DNA from: Thioalkalivibrio sp. HK1
Lineage (GTDB): Bacteria > Pseudomonadota > Gammaproteobacteria > HK1
Direction: 5' to 3'
NCBI GenBank assembly: GCA_000583135.1
Contig: JFBG01000007.1
Span: 1-64,000, forward strand
DNA: 64,000 bases
In this document: in pieces, positions 34,236 to 43,106 of the stretch
Layout: each line of letters opens with the position of its first letter
Position numbering within the stretch: position 1 is the stretch's first letter
The notes under the pieces: model-generated
Told to the model about the DNA's origin: nothing
What the model saw: only the letters and a program-made list of their open reading frames with translations
Database searches by the model: none
Made by a program: the position numbers and the translations under genes

Positions 34236-37200
34236 CTAGCGTTTCTCGTAGTTGATGAGGCCGGTCGGGCTGACGTGGATTTTGCGGGTTTTTATTTTTT
34301 TGAGCGTTCCTAAGCCTGCTGGTAGAAATTTAAAAATATCCTCTGATGATCGATCTCTTGCATCTACATTGGCCTCGCAGAGGGGAGCCATATAGATACG
34401 ATCCTTGCTTATCTTTTGAATTCGAAGAGTCTGCGTGGTATGATTTTTTTCGATCTCAATACAATCATTCACACGCAGCCTCATAACAAGCCTCGCCGCA
34501 GGATGCGGACGACGGGTCACGCCGGGCTGAAAGCCGCTGCTATTGGCATCGAAACGAGTGATCACGATACCCTCCCACTTCCCCTCTTTCTCGTGTCCGG
34601 CGGGATATTCGTAAACTTCCAGTCCCCAGTTACTATCCCCCTTATAGCCCTTATAGGCTTTTCCCGAAGCATCGCGGACGGGGATGACGCTCAGGTTCTC
34701 GATACAACGGATGGATCGGATACCCAATTCCTTCGCTTTGCTGGCAACGCCATTGGCTTTGCCGTCTATATATGCTTGGTGAAAAACACTCCGCAGATAG
34801 TTATCCCTGATGCTCTCGATCTTCTTGGGATCGGTGATTTGAGAGATATTTCTGCGCAGCACGACTCTATCGTCGTCAAGTTCGCCGACAATTCCATAGG
34901 CCGTATCGTTGTGTAGCTGACCATCCGTAGTGACTCTCGCACCGGTCTTTCCCGATCCCTTATGAGTCGGGCGGTGCGAGACATTAATATCTCCCACTAC
35001 ATTTCGAACATCCGTACGAAACTTCTCCCACGGATCGATGTTGCGAATGAGCAATTTATCGGATTCGACCTTCCCTCCGAGATTGGTAGCAGTGGAGACT
35101 CTCTGCAACATCGAACGTGATGTCATGCCAACGACAATGGCATCGATTGCATGGTGACGATGATCGTCTCGATTTTTCTTCTTCGGCTGGTCATCATTAT
35201 CTCTATTATTCAAGATGCTGTTCAGCCCCCAATATTTGCGCAATAGCGCGGTCAGGGAACCCGTAACAACATCGATTTTCCTGAAATCACAGATGTTCTC
35301 CAGATACTCTCTGGCAACTCGCCCGATATAACGGGTATCGTTGATATGACGATCAAGAAAGCCACCTTCTCTTTCATATCTATCCATCGAATCCTTCTGA
35401 AACTTGCGCCCTTGGCTTAGCGTCATATCCTCCCATCGCTTCTTTCTACTGTTATACCTCTTGGTTTGATAGGTCGTGGATCGCGCCCGTTCCACGATAG
35501 ACTCCCAGTGATAATTCTGCGGGCTTTCGCTGAACGCCTCCCAAGGAGTCCTATTTCCTTTGAAGGCATTGGCTCTTTGAAAGCAAACAACCTTGTTGGC
35601 GCGACTGTCATCCAGCGTTCTACTGAACGGAATAACATGATCCACTTGGACGCGATCGGTGAATAAATCCGAAACGCTGATCATCTCCCCCGTATAGGGG
35701 CAACATTCGTTTTGATCGCGCCAAATCTGCAAACGCAAGCGATTATCACGATTCGGGTATTGACCGAGCTCTTTTAGCTTCTCATCGATCTCCCGATTCT
35801 TGTTCTGGTTATCGGACTGGAGTCGCTCGAATCCACTCCTATATCTGGCGCCTTGAGGCAAATCCCGACCCAACTCGATGGCGATCGAATGTGGGAGACC
35901 GAATCGCCGAATCAGTTCGTTGATGACAATACGGATCTGGTTGAGGGCGATATGCACGGTAGGGTTAGTAATCCCACCGTAGTATTGCAGGTCATTACCT
36001 TCATCCTCGGGATTCCGCTTGCCGGGAATAATATGGCGACCATCTTCGAATGCTTTTCCATAATAGGGTAGATGGCCGATCACCTTCCCTCTTCCGGCAC
36101 GCGTATAGGGATTTTCGAAATCATCCCGCTCTGCGGATAGCGCCTCTACGGCGTCCGGTTGATGCAAACACTCGTTTTTCATCTTTTCGAACAGAAGGCG
36201 TGCCGCTTTGGGAGAAATGCTGGCGGTGCCGTCATCTAACCGAGCGTTCAAACAATTTTCGGCCTTTTCCGGATCGAGGCCGAAGTCGGATACCAACCGT
36301 TCCAGAACTTCCTCATCGGTTTGCTCACGATATTCGCCGGAGCGCTTTTTATCGGGTACCTGTTCGAAGATCGCATTGATAAATGCATCTTGCCGATCCA
36401 AATCCCATTCGTCCCAGAGCGGCCCTACACATTTATCCTTGCGCATCTCGAACGATGTCATATTGCCATCGAAGCCTTTGCGTCTTTCCGACTCGAAATT
36501 GAAAACGATATTCTCATCGACGATCTCCGCCTCCTTCAGATAATTTTTCATCTTTTCGAAGGCGAGTGACTTTTTTTCCTCGAGATCGCCGATGATTCGA
36601 TCACGGATATCGATATGATCTCGCAAGAATTCATTGGTACCCTTGCTGGTGGACCATGAGAGGTTATTCACCTCTTGCAGGATGCGATAACGCTGAAAAC
36701 TCGGCAGGGCACGGTAGGTGCGATCCTCATCCGGGCAATAGACACAACGTCCCCGCTCCTGGGCTTTGAGCGGACGCTGGGTGAAGATCACTTCGTGGAT
36801 CTTCTCGCGATTGCTCGGATCCAATATCTCGGGGAACTCTTGCGAGCAAGCACTCCAGAGTTTTTCGAACTCGTCTTCGTAGAGTTCCCGCTGGGGATAG
36901 ATCTCGTAGAGCTTGCCATCTTCGCCCATGCGGGCGCGGGTGGTGCCTCCCTTGCGGCGGCGATTCCACAGGAACGAGCCGTAGGTCAAATCCGCTCTTT
37001 CTTTCAAGGATTTGATGGCATCGATGCGATCTTGGGGCAATCCCATCTGTTTGAGCAGTTCACGGATGGAGCCGTGTACCTTGCCACTGGTGACTTCATC
37101 GCTGCGATCCTTGCGATTGCTCTTGAAGCCGCGGCGCTGATTGAGGTGGAACAGGGCTCGTCCGATCAGATATTGGGGCTTGAGTCCTTCGGATATTCCC

Positions 37201-37616
37201 GGTGCCAGCAGCGGTTGGCCGAGCCGGTTTCTACGGCTTCGGATATCGGCAAGGACCGTCTGTGCGGATTCGGTGAGCAGCCGTCCCCGCAGTTCGACGG
37301 GATCGATTTTCTGCATCTCCCGTGCTTCTTGCGAATCCCTTGGCGGAAACAAACCCATCTTTCGCATCTGATCCATCAGGTAGGTTTGACGTTGCAAAAA
37401 GCGATCGCGACGACGGCGCATCTGCCGGGCCTGCCTGCGATCCGCCGCGAGCGTCGATTTGGACTTCGGCTCGCGACCGTCGGAGAAAATCCGAGAGCCC
37501 GCGGCCAAAATGGCGCAAGGCGCATCGTCCTCATCCAATTCGATCACCGCCCAGCCGAGGGAATTGGTGCCCACATCCAAGCCCAATCGATATTTGATCG
37601 CGTCTTTTGTTTCCAC
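34236..37616 (-). CDS. cas9: CRISPR-associated endonuclease Cas9, type II-C
   Basis: RNA-guided double-strand DNA nuclease. From the chosen GTG start it has 1126 residues, in the compact II-C range. RuvC-I is YRLGLDVGTNSLGWA (D14). The arginine-rich bridge helix is RRQARQMRRRRDRF. RuvC-II is IAIELGRDL (E581), HNH is VDHVIPFSRT (H660) with NKVVCFQRANAFKG, and RuvC-III is HHAIDAIVVG (H822, D825). All catalytic residues are intact. I favour the GTG with GGAG 8 bases upstream; the frame extends to another GTG at 37649. That position would coincide with the transcription start predicted from the repeat-borne promoter upstream, leaving no room for a ribosome site. Confidence 0.96.
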   Translation of the reverse strand: METKDAIKYRLGLDVGTNSLGWAVIELDEDDAPCAILAAGSRIFSDGREPKSKSTLAADRRQARQMRRRRDRFLQRQTYLMDQMRKMGLFPPRDSQEAREMQKIDPVELRGRLLTESAQTVLADIRSRRNRLGQPLLAPGISEGLKPQYLIGRALFHLNQRRGFKSNRKDRSDEVTSGKVHGSIRELLKQMGLPQDRIDAIKSLKERADLTYGSFLWNRRRKGGTTRARMGEDGKLYEIYPQRELYEDEFEKLWSACSQEFPEILDPSNREKIHEVIFTQRPLKAQERGRCVYCPDEDRTYRALPSFQRYRILQEVNNLSWSTSKGTNEFLRDHIDIRDRIIGDLEEKKSLAFEKMKNYLKEAEIVDENIVFNFESERRKGFDGNMTSFEMRKDKCVGPLWDEWDLDRQDAFINAIFEQVPDKKRSGEYREQTDEEVLERLVSDFGLDPEKAENCLNARLDDGTASISPKAARLLFEKMKNECLHQPDAVEALSAERDDFENPYTRAGRGKVIGHLPYYGKAFEDGRHIIPGKRNPEDEGNDLQYYGGITNPTVHIALNQIRIVINELIRRFGLPHSIAIELGRDLPQGARYRSGFERLQSDNQNKNREIDEKLKELGQYPNRDNRLRLQIWRDQNECCPYTGEMISVSDLFTDRVQVDHVIPFSRTLDDSRANKVVCFQRANAFKGNRTPWEAFSESPQNYHWESIVERARSTTYQTKRYNSRKKRWEDMTLSQGRKFQKDSMDRYEREGGFLDRHINDTRYIGRVAREYLENICDFRKIDVVTGSLTALLRKYWGLNSILNNRDNDDQPKKKNRDDHRHHAIDAIVVGMTSRSMLQRVSTATNLGGKVESDKLLIRNIDPWEKFRTDVRNVVGDINVSHRPTHKGSGKTGARVTTDGQLHNDTAYGIVGELDDDRVVLRRNISQITDPKKIESIRDNYLRSVFHQAYIDGKANGVASKAKELGIRSIRCIENLSVIPVRDASGKAYKGYKGDSNWGLEVYEYPAGHEKEGKWEGIVITRFDANSSGFQPGVTRRPHPAARLVMRLRVNDCIEIEKNHTTQTLRIQKISKDRIYMAPLCEANVDARDRSSEDIFKFLPAGLGTLKKIKTRKIHVSPTGLINYEKR

Positions 37617-37655
37617 CGTTTCATCTCCAATCGAATCTACGAAGAGCACGTTTGA

Positions 37656-37691
37656 GATTATACGATGGGGGGAATGGGGTACTGAAACAAC
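37656..37691 (-). CRISPR. Solitary CRISPR repeat R2, likely cas9 promoter
   Basis: An exact inverted copy of R1. Read toward cas9 it ends CGTATAATC; TATAAT with TTCAGT 18 bases upstream would start RNA near 37649, about 33 bases before the cas9 GTG and its GGAG site. No second repeat lies at one spacer distance. The repeat therefore seems to serve as the promoter of cas9. It may also be the 3' tag of a crRNA-like transcript whose guide would lie at 37692-37721. Confidence 0.75.
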
Positions 37692-37739
37692 TTGTCATGG
37701 AGGGACCACCTAAGATGACGGGAATATTACACCGTCGGC

Positions 37740-37767
37740 TTGCGTTTGCCAGCTCGTTGCGTATACT
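37740..37767 (+). promoter_or_regulatory. Promoter of the tracrRNA
   Basis: TTGCGT at 37740 and TATACT at 37762 with a 16-base spacer. The expected start near 37774 falls just before the anti-repeat. It is divergent from cas9, about 100 bases away. Confidence 0.6.
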
Positions 37768-37773
37768 GCGGGT

Positions 37774-37857
37774 TAGGGAATGGGGTTTTCGCTGAGATTA
37801 ACAAGCGAGAATTCGCACACCTCGGAAGGCGGCCTACGGGCTGCCTTCTTGCTTTTT
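37774..37857 (+). ncRNA. tracrRNA
   Basis: The anti-repeat GGGAATGGGG (37776-37785) pairs with CCCCATTCCC of the repeat. After a bulge, CTGA pairs with TCAG, and after another bulge AACAA pairs with TTGTT near the repeat start. Next comes a small nexus-like hairpin GCGA-GAAT-TCGC, a linker, and a 10-bp terminator hairpin GAAGGCGGCC-TACG-GGCTGCCTTC (37825-37848) with TTTTT at 37853. This gives a compact RNA of about 84 bases, in the position usual for type II-C, divergent from cas9. Expression has not been tested, but repeat match, promoter and terminator agree. Confidence 0.85.
37825..37857 (+). terminator. Terminator of the tracrRNA
   Basis: A ten-base-pair stem with a TACG tetraloop and one G-T pair is followed four bases later by five T. 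It doubles as the 3' hairpin of the tracrRNA. Confidence 0.85.
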
Positions 37858-38021
37858 GCCGCCCGTTCGGGATTCCATCCAATCCTTCCCGCTTTCCATC
37901 TCCTGCACATCCGAGTCCTCGGCGCCGTGGTTCGGGGCGCTCCGAACGCCCCCGCCCTTTGCGCCCGTTAGACTGAATCATCAACAGCGATCATCCACCC
38001 CATCGAGAGCCCGAGTCTTCC

Positions 38022-38441
38022 ATGAGCGAGACGATCACCCCTGAAAAGATCGAGGAGATGCTGGCTAAAGCCTCCTTTCATCGCTTCTGCGAGCCGAAAG
38101 TGATCTCGCTCGATGAAAGCGCCGGAACGCTGACCCTAAAAGTTCCGATGCGCGATGAGTTCGAGCGGGTGACGGGATCCAAGCAGTGGCACGGCGGGGT
38201 GATGGCGGCGGTGGTCGATATCGCCGGAGATCTCGCCTTGGCCATCGTTTACGGCGGCCCTTTACCGACCATCAATCTGCGAATCGACTACTTGCGTCCT
38301 GCGATCGATACCGATTTGACCGCGATCGGCAAGGTACGCCGCGCCGGACGAACGATCGGCGTGGTTGATGTGGATGTCATCGACGATCGCGGCGAGGTGG
38401 TTGCGATCGGGCGCGGTTGCTACTCATCCAAGGTAGGCTGA
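38022..38441 (+). CDS. PaaI-family hotdog thioesterase
   Basis: Probably hydrolyses an acyl- or aryl-CoA thioester. The 139-residue hotdog protein has the conserved WHGGVMAAVVDIAGDLAL segment (about residues 55-72), TINLRIDYLRPA and the C-terminal VEVDVIDD-like strand. It stands alone between the tracrRNA and a strong terminator, so it appears monocistronic. Host-like codon use marks the right-hand end of the defence region. The substrate cannot be inferred from context. Confidence 0.85.
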   Translation: MSETITPEKIEEMLAKASFHRFCEPKVISLDESAGTLTLKVPMRDEFERVTGSKQWHGGVMAAVVDIAGDLALAIVYGGPLPTINLRIDYLRPAIDTDLTAIGKVRRAGRTIGVVDVDVIDDRGEVVAIGRGCYSSKVG

Positions 38442-38462
38442 CAAGGTAGGCTGAGCGAACCT

Positions 38463-38505
38463 GCGAGCGCATGGCACATCGCTTCGCGGGCGCTCGCTTT
38501 TTTTT
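38463..38505 (+). terminator. Rho-independent terminator
   Basis: GCGAGCGC and GCGCTCGC form an 8-bp stem followed by eight T. It ends the thioesterase transcript. Confidence 0.85.
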
Positions 38506-38959
38506 CGCACTTCGCATACCCAATACCCAAGAAGGGGCAACCCCCTAAGGCTCTTTATTTCGGGCTCGGGGCTTATGGCGCGAACGGCGGGAAGCCGAGA
38601 TTGTGACTAGGATAAGGATATCGGCTGGCGCTGATCTTGCCGAGAAAAGCGCATGCCCATAAGAAAAAGTGATTTTTGCCTAAAACGAAGTATGCTTAAA
38701 GGCTATTATCCGGCTGCAGGCGGTTTACTGGATCGACCTCATCGGTGGGTCGTCTGCGAAATCCGTCGGCAGGCTCCGGGGAATGAAAGATTCGGTTCTC
38801 CCTCGGAAAAAGGCACCGGTTCTCGGTTGGATCTTCGATCGAAAATCGACTCGCCCCTACCGGCATACGGGTACGATATCCGGCGTATCATGGAGCGGTT
38901 CGGACCAAGGCGGCTCGTGCCGGGCAAGGGGCGGTTATCAAAGGAGCTGACGACTCAAG
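38506..38959. other. Intergenic region upstream of ilvE
   Basis: A plus-strand ORF from 38653 runs into ilvE in another frame but has a low-information translation, and I reject it. No convincing promoter is visible. AAGGAG at 38940 is a likely though distant ribosome site for ilvE. Confidence 0.4.
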
Positions 38960-40090
38960 ATGGAATTTCGAATCGAAATAGCGCCACCCGAAATAAGGCG
39001 CCCCAAGCCTACGGACGAAAGCGCTTTGGGCTTCGGACGGATCTACAGCGATCACATGTTCACGATGCGCTGGACCGAACAAGGCGGATGGACCGACCCC
39101 ACCGTACGGCCCTTCTCGGATCTCAAGCTCTCGCCCGCCTCTCTCGTATTGCACTACAGCCAGACGATCTTCGAGGGATTGAAGGCCTATCGCAACCCGG
39201 AGGGGAATATCAATCTCTTTCGGCCTCGGGATAACGCCGCGCGCTTCAACCAATCCGCATCTCGGGTCGATCTGCCTCAGGTCGATCCGGAGATCTTCAT
39301 GAGAGCGATCCGGGAATTGGTGGAACTGGATCACGAATGGATCCCGAAATCCAAGGGAACCTCGCTCTATATCCGCCCCACGATGATCGCGACCGAACCC
39401 TATATCGGCCTCAAATCCGCGCAGGAAGTGCTCTTTTTCATCATCACCGGTCCGGTCGGAGCCTATTATCAGGAGGGCTTCAATCCGGTGAATATCACCG
39501 TCTGCGATCGCTATTCGCGGGCCGGGCCGGGGGGCTTGGGCTCGATCAAGGCCGGGGCGAATTACGCGGCCAGCCTCAAGGCCGAGAAAGAGGCCTCGAG
39601 CCGCGGCTTTTCCCAAGTGCTCTGGTTGGATGCAGCGGAGCGCAAATACATCGAAGAAGTCGGTTCGATGAATATCCTTTTCATGATGTCGGGCACGGTC
39701 GTTACTCCCCCGCCCGGCGATACGATCCTCGATGGAATTACCAAGGCCTCGGTTTTGGAACTTCTCAGACAGTGGGGGGTGCCGGTGGAAGAACGTCGCC
39801 TCGCCATCGGCGAGGTATTGGGTGCGCAAAGAAGCGGGGAGCTCGATGAGGTTTTCGGAGCGGGCACCGCCGCGGTGATCTCACCGGTCGGTTCTTTCGA
39901 ATACCGAGGAAAGGTCTACCATGTCAAAAACGGGGGCACCGGGCAGTTGACGAAAAGGCTCTTCGAAAAGCTGACCGATATCCAGTACAACTCGTCCTCG
40001 AAAAAGCCGGATCGCTTCGGATGGGTGCACGAGATACCGCTGCCCGCCGCTTCGGGTGCCGCTTCACAATCCGATTCATCCAAGCCCTAA
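38960..40090 (+). CDS. ilvE: Branched-chain amino acid aminotransferase
   Basis: PLP enzyme exchanging amino groups between Leu/Ile/Val and 2-oxoglutarate. The 376-residue protein fits the longer, type II BCAT class. Visible family stretches are HYSQTIFEGLKAYR (about 68-81), IRPTMIATEPYIG, GSIKAGANYAASL (the lysine here is the expected PLP anchor), EEVGSMNILFM and GTAAVISPVG. It lies alone between unrelated genes. It may supply branched-chain oxo-acids, but no link to the Liv/AOR cluster 6 kb away can be shown. Confidence 0.93.
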   Translation: MEFRIEIAPPEIRRPKPTDESALGFGRIYSDHMFTMRWTEQGGWTDPTVRPFSDLKLSPASLVLHYSQTIFEGLKAYRNPEGNINLFRPRDNAARFNQSASRVDLPQVDPEIFMRAIRELVELDHEWIPKSKGTSLYIRPTMIATEPYIGLKSAQEVLFFIITGPVGAYYQEGFNPVNITVCDRYSRAGPGGLGSIKAGANYAASLKAEKEASSRGFSQVLWLDAAERKYIEEVGSMNILFMMSGTVVTPPPGDTILDGITKASVLELLRQWGVPVEERRLAIGEVLGAQRSGELDEVFGAGTAAVISPVGSFEYRGKVYHVKNGGTGQLTKRLFEKLTDIQYNSSSKKPDRFGWVHEIPLPAASGAASQSDSSKP

Positions 40091-40452
40091 TCCGTCCACG
40101 ATCACCAACGACGACCTTATTCGGCAACGAACAACCTCTAAATTCATCGATTTTTTCCAAAAAACTTGCGCCTTCAAGCCGCTTTATTTTGCTGTTTTCG
40201 GCAAAGGCGATGCTGGCCCGTGCGAGGCTTTCGAATCTCCTCGAGAGCCTCCGGCCCCGCCTCATCGGAGAACGATAGCTCGTGGCCGATGGCGTGAAAA
40301 CAGCCTAGGTTTGCGGATATCAGTCTCTTCTTCTATCTCGTATTCGCACGTTATTCGTATGTAGCATCCCTTTATCGCAGCATGAGGATCCGCCGGATTT
40401 CGAGGCTCGATCGTAACGATGGGTGGGGTGGATCCCTGTGGAAATCCCCCCT
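40091..40452. other. Intergenic region between convergent ilvE and VOC gene
   Basis: I see no gene and no strong terminator hairpin. ORFs on both strands here have no recognisable content. Confidence 0.4.
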
Positions 40453-41295
40453 TCACTCCGCTGCGATCACCCCGATATTGAGATTGTCAAAGCCCTCGAA
40501 CTTGATCCATGCAAACGGGCGCTTGGCGAAAACCCCGGTCGGGCAAAGGGGCAAGCGCTCTTGCGAGGCGGCCATATCGCGGCTTCGGATCAAGCACCCG
40601 CAGGGGGTCGGACCGTAGCGATCGATCAGATCGGCGATCGGATCGTCGGCGCTTTCAGGGGAGACGAGGCTGACCGGTTCGCCTTCGAGGAGCATGATGC
40701 GGCCGGGAAAAGCGGAAGAATCGATATCGACCGGCTCGCCGGCACCGTAGATCCTTTGCATCTCAAGAGCTGCGGCCTCGACATCCGGCACCGCAATCAA
40801 CACCGAGTCGATTCCCTCGAGTTCGCCGACACGCACGCTTTCGGATACCTGCACCCGGTTTCGGCGGGGGGTATGGTCACTGACCATGAAGGGATGGAGC
40901 GAGCCCATGCCATCGGCCCCGACGAACATGATTTCGGATTCGACGCTCTCGCCATCGGGACGGCGGCGAGCGGAATCCCGAGGGCCGTCGAGCGGTATTC
41001 CGAGATTGGCCAGGCGAGTGCCGATCCGATGCATGTCGTCCACCGTGATCGACCATGCGCAGGCGCCGCCGTCGGTTTCGATATGGCGTTGCCAGACCGG
41101 GGCCTGCTGACCCGGCTGACGCACCGAGACGATCTCGATATAGCTCCCGTCCATGAAACCCAAGGTGGAGAAATGGGTTGCACCGTTCGAGTGGATGCCG
41201 CCATAGTCGGTAGAGAGGCCTACCCGTGCAAAGGCTCCGGCCAACGCTTCCATACGAGACCATGCGAATACCACACGATCGATGCGAAAAGACAT
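40453..41295 (-). CDS. VOC-superfamily (glyoxalase-like) protein
   Basis: The 280-residue protein has two paired beta-alpha modules. It opens with FRIDRVVFAWSRMEAL and GATHFSTLGFMDGSYIEIVSV, the pattern of the Glyoxalase_3-like domain. The second half has VLIAVPDVEAAALEMQRIYGAG and FPGRIMLLEGEPVSLVSP. Such proteins can be dioxygenases, isomerases or lyases; the reaction cannot be told. It stands alone, followed upstream on the same strand by a gap with tandem repeats. Confidence 0.75.
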   Translation of the reverse strand: MSFRIDRVVFAWSRMEALAGAFARVGLSTDYGGIHSNGATHFSTLGFMDGSYIEIVSVRQPGQQAPVWQRHIETDGGACAWSITVDDMHRIGTRLANLGIPLDGPRDSARRRPDGESVESEIMFVGADGMGSLHPFMVSDHTPRRNRVQVSESVRVGELEGIDSVLIAVPDVEAAALEMQRIYGAGEPVDIDSSAFPGRIMLLEGEPVSLVSPESADDPIADLIDRYGPTPCGCLIRSRDMAASQERLPLCPTGVFAKRPFAWIKFEGFDNLNIGVIAAE

Positions 41296-41485
41296 CTCGT
41301 CTTACCTCCCGATAAGCAAAACGCCGATGCAACGAGGGGATCGCCCACGGCTTCGCGCTTGTAAAAAGTGCTATGGGGCGATTGCCGGCGGCAACTCATG
41401 CAAGAGCGCCCGCCATCGCCGACGAGGAATGAGAGCGGAACGATCATCTGCGGATGACGGATCACCGTCTTCCGCCGAAGAATTT

Positions 41486-41533
41486 CCGAATCGAAAGCCG
41501 AATCGAAAGCCAGATCGAAAGCCGAATCGAAAA
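41486..41533 (+). repeat. Four tandem 12-bp repeats
   Basis: Units CCGAATCGAAAG, CCGAATCGAAAG, CCAGATCGAAAG and CCGAATCGAAAA lie head to tail in the 302-base gap between the VOC gene and the UxaA-family gene. Nothing else is visible in that gap. They may vary in copy number by slippage. Confidence 0.8.
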
Positions 41534-41597
41534 AACGGGCCTCGCCGATCCGATGGACGGGAGATGTCTCGAAAGAGAGGAGCTATCCGCCCGACAA

Positions 41598-42773
41598 TCA
41601 AGCGCTCTCGTATAGACGGGTGAGCACGAATTCCCGATGCCCCAAAGCCTCCGCCGCCGTCAATCGCCCGTTGGCGGTGCGCAGCATCATGTCGAGCAAG
41701 GCATCTCCGGCATCGTCGGGGGTCATCTCCCGACGCAGCAACCCGGAAACATCGACATCCACATGCTCGCTCATCGTGCGCACGGTGCGTGGATTGGCGC
41801 AGATTTTGATATTCGGCAAGATCGGATTGCCGATGATATTGCCCTGTCCGGTCGGGAAGAAATGCACCACGAAACCCGAGGCCGCGCACAAGGTCACCAT
41901 TTCCGCCGCCGCCGAGGAGGAATCCATGAACCAAAGGCCGGAGCCGGTCGGGGCCTCCGCCTTGTCGAGCACCCCGTCGACCATGCACTCGCGGCCGATC
42001 TTCTGGATATTGCCCAAGGCTTTCTCTTCGATCGTGGTCAACCCGCCCGCGATATTTCCCTTGGTCGGCTGGGACTCCGAGAGATCGCTGGTTTTATGAC
42101 GCTCGACGATCTCTTGATAGCGGTTGAACATGAACATGAAGCGCTCGCGAATCTCCGGGGTCCGACAGCGATCCGCCACGAGATGCTCGCCGCCGGTGAT
42201 CTCGGTGGTCTCCCCGAAAACGAGCGTCGCTCCATGACGATAGAGCTTGTCGAAGGCGTTGCCGACCGTGGGATTGGCACCGCAGCCCGAAGTGGTATCC
42301 GACTCCCCGCACTTGGTCGAGACCCATAGATCCGAAAGCGGGGCCTCCTCGCGCACGAGCTCCGAAGCCCATTGCACATACTCGCGAGCGGTGCGCGAAG
42401 CGCGCATGATGGTCTCGTGATCGCCATGCATCTCGATGCCGTAGCCGGTAACCGGCTTGCCGGAGGCGGCGATGCCATCCACCACCCGCCGAGTCCAACC
42501 CTCCTCGATCCCGATCACCACCACCGCAGCGACATTGGGATTGGTTCCGGTTCCGATCAGCGTACGGAAATGCAGATCGAGATCCGCCCCGAATTGCAGC
42601 CTCCCGTAGGGATGGGGAAGCGCCATCGTACCCTTGATGTTATTGGATACCGCCTCGCAGGCGGCATTCGACAGATCGTCCACGGGAAGAATGATCACGT
42701 GGTTGCGAACTCCGATTCGCCCATTCTCGCGACGGAATCCGCGAAAGGATGTAGAGGATAAATCGATGCTCAT
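41598..42773 (-). CDS. UxaA/SuyB-family lyase large subunit
   Basis: A 391-residue metal-dependent dehydratase or sulfo-lyase of the altronate/galactarate dehydratase family. Motifs: [19 protein letters not shown] at the start, [20 protein letters not shown] (cysteines around 155-164) and [28 protein letters not shown]. The separate small SAF-domain gene just upstream and the length of about 390 residues fit (2R)-sulfolactate sulfo-lyase SuyB or a split altronate dehydratase. AGGAG lies 10 bases before the start. Without a sulfonate or hexuronate gene nearby, the substrate stays open. Confidence 0.82.
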   Translation of the reverse strand: MSIDLSSTSFRGFRRENGRIGVRNHVIILPVDDLSNAACEAVSNNIKGTMALPHPYGRLQFGADLDLHFRTLIGTGTNPNVAAVVVIGIEEGWTRRVVDGIAASGKPVTGYGIEMHGDHETIMRASRTAREYVQWASELVREEAPLSDLWVSTKCGESDTTSGCGANPTVGNAFDKLYRHGATLVFGETTEITGGEHLVADRCRTPEIRERFMFMFNRYQEIVERHKTSDLSESQPTKGNIAGGLTTIEEKALGNIQKIGRECMVDGVLDKAEAPTGSGLWFMDSSSAAAEMVTLCAASGFVVHFFPTGQGNIIGNPILPNIKICANPRTVRTMSEHVDVDVSGLLRREMTPDDAGDALLDMMLRTANGRLTAAEALGHREFVLTRLYESA

Positions 42774-42824
42774 CTTCGCTTTTCTCCTGCGTTTCCCGAT
42801 ATCGCGCTTCGCACGATGACGGGC

Positions 42825-43106
42825 TTACCAACGCTTGGTCTTGATATTGTGCACATGGGCGTGCTCGCCCAAAGCGATGGTCGCCACCGCCTTGCCGATA
42901 TCCACCCCGTATTTGATCACGGTATCACCCGCTTGCAGGGGCTTGATCGCGAGCTTGTGGCCGATCGGGATATCGCTGACCGCCCGAAAGGCAATCTCCC
43001 GATCCTGATCCATGATCCAACCGGTCAGATCCGCGCCCGCTTCGACCCCCTCGACCACCACGACACCGACGCTATCGCCTTCGTCGTGCACCACGAAATC
43101 GATCAT
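42825..43106 (-). CDS. UxaA/SuyA-family small subunit (SAF domain)
   Basis: A 93-residue partner of the large lyase subunit. The SAF domain contains DFVVHDEGDSVGVVVVEGVE, DIPIGHKLAIKPLQAGD and KYGVDIGKA, and ends HVHNIKTKRW, the usual end of SuyA and UxaA N-terminal domains. The ATG preceding IDFVVHDEG was chosen; the upstream frame extends 31 codons into unrelated sequence. The two genes are 51 bases apart on the same strand and surely form one enzyme. Confidence 0.85.
   Translation of the reverse strand: MIDFVVHDEGDSVGVVVVEGVEAGADLTGWIMDQDREIAFRAVSDIPIGHKLAIKPLQAGDTVIKYGVDIGKAVATIALGEHAHVHNIKTKRW

Noticed and set aside
37617..37649. Upstream GTG at 37649 as the cas9 start
   Set aside because: It would sit at the predicted transcription start and lacks a ribosome site, while the GTG at 37616 has GGAG 8 bases before it.
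38653..39234. 193-codon ORF overlapping the start of ilvE
   Set aside because: No family features and it runs out of frame into a clear aminotransferase gene.
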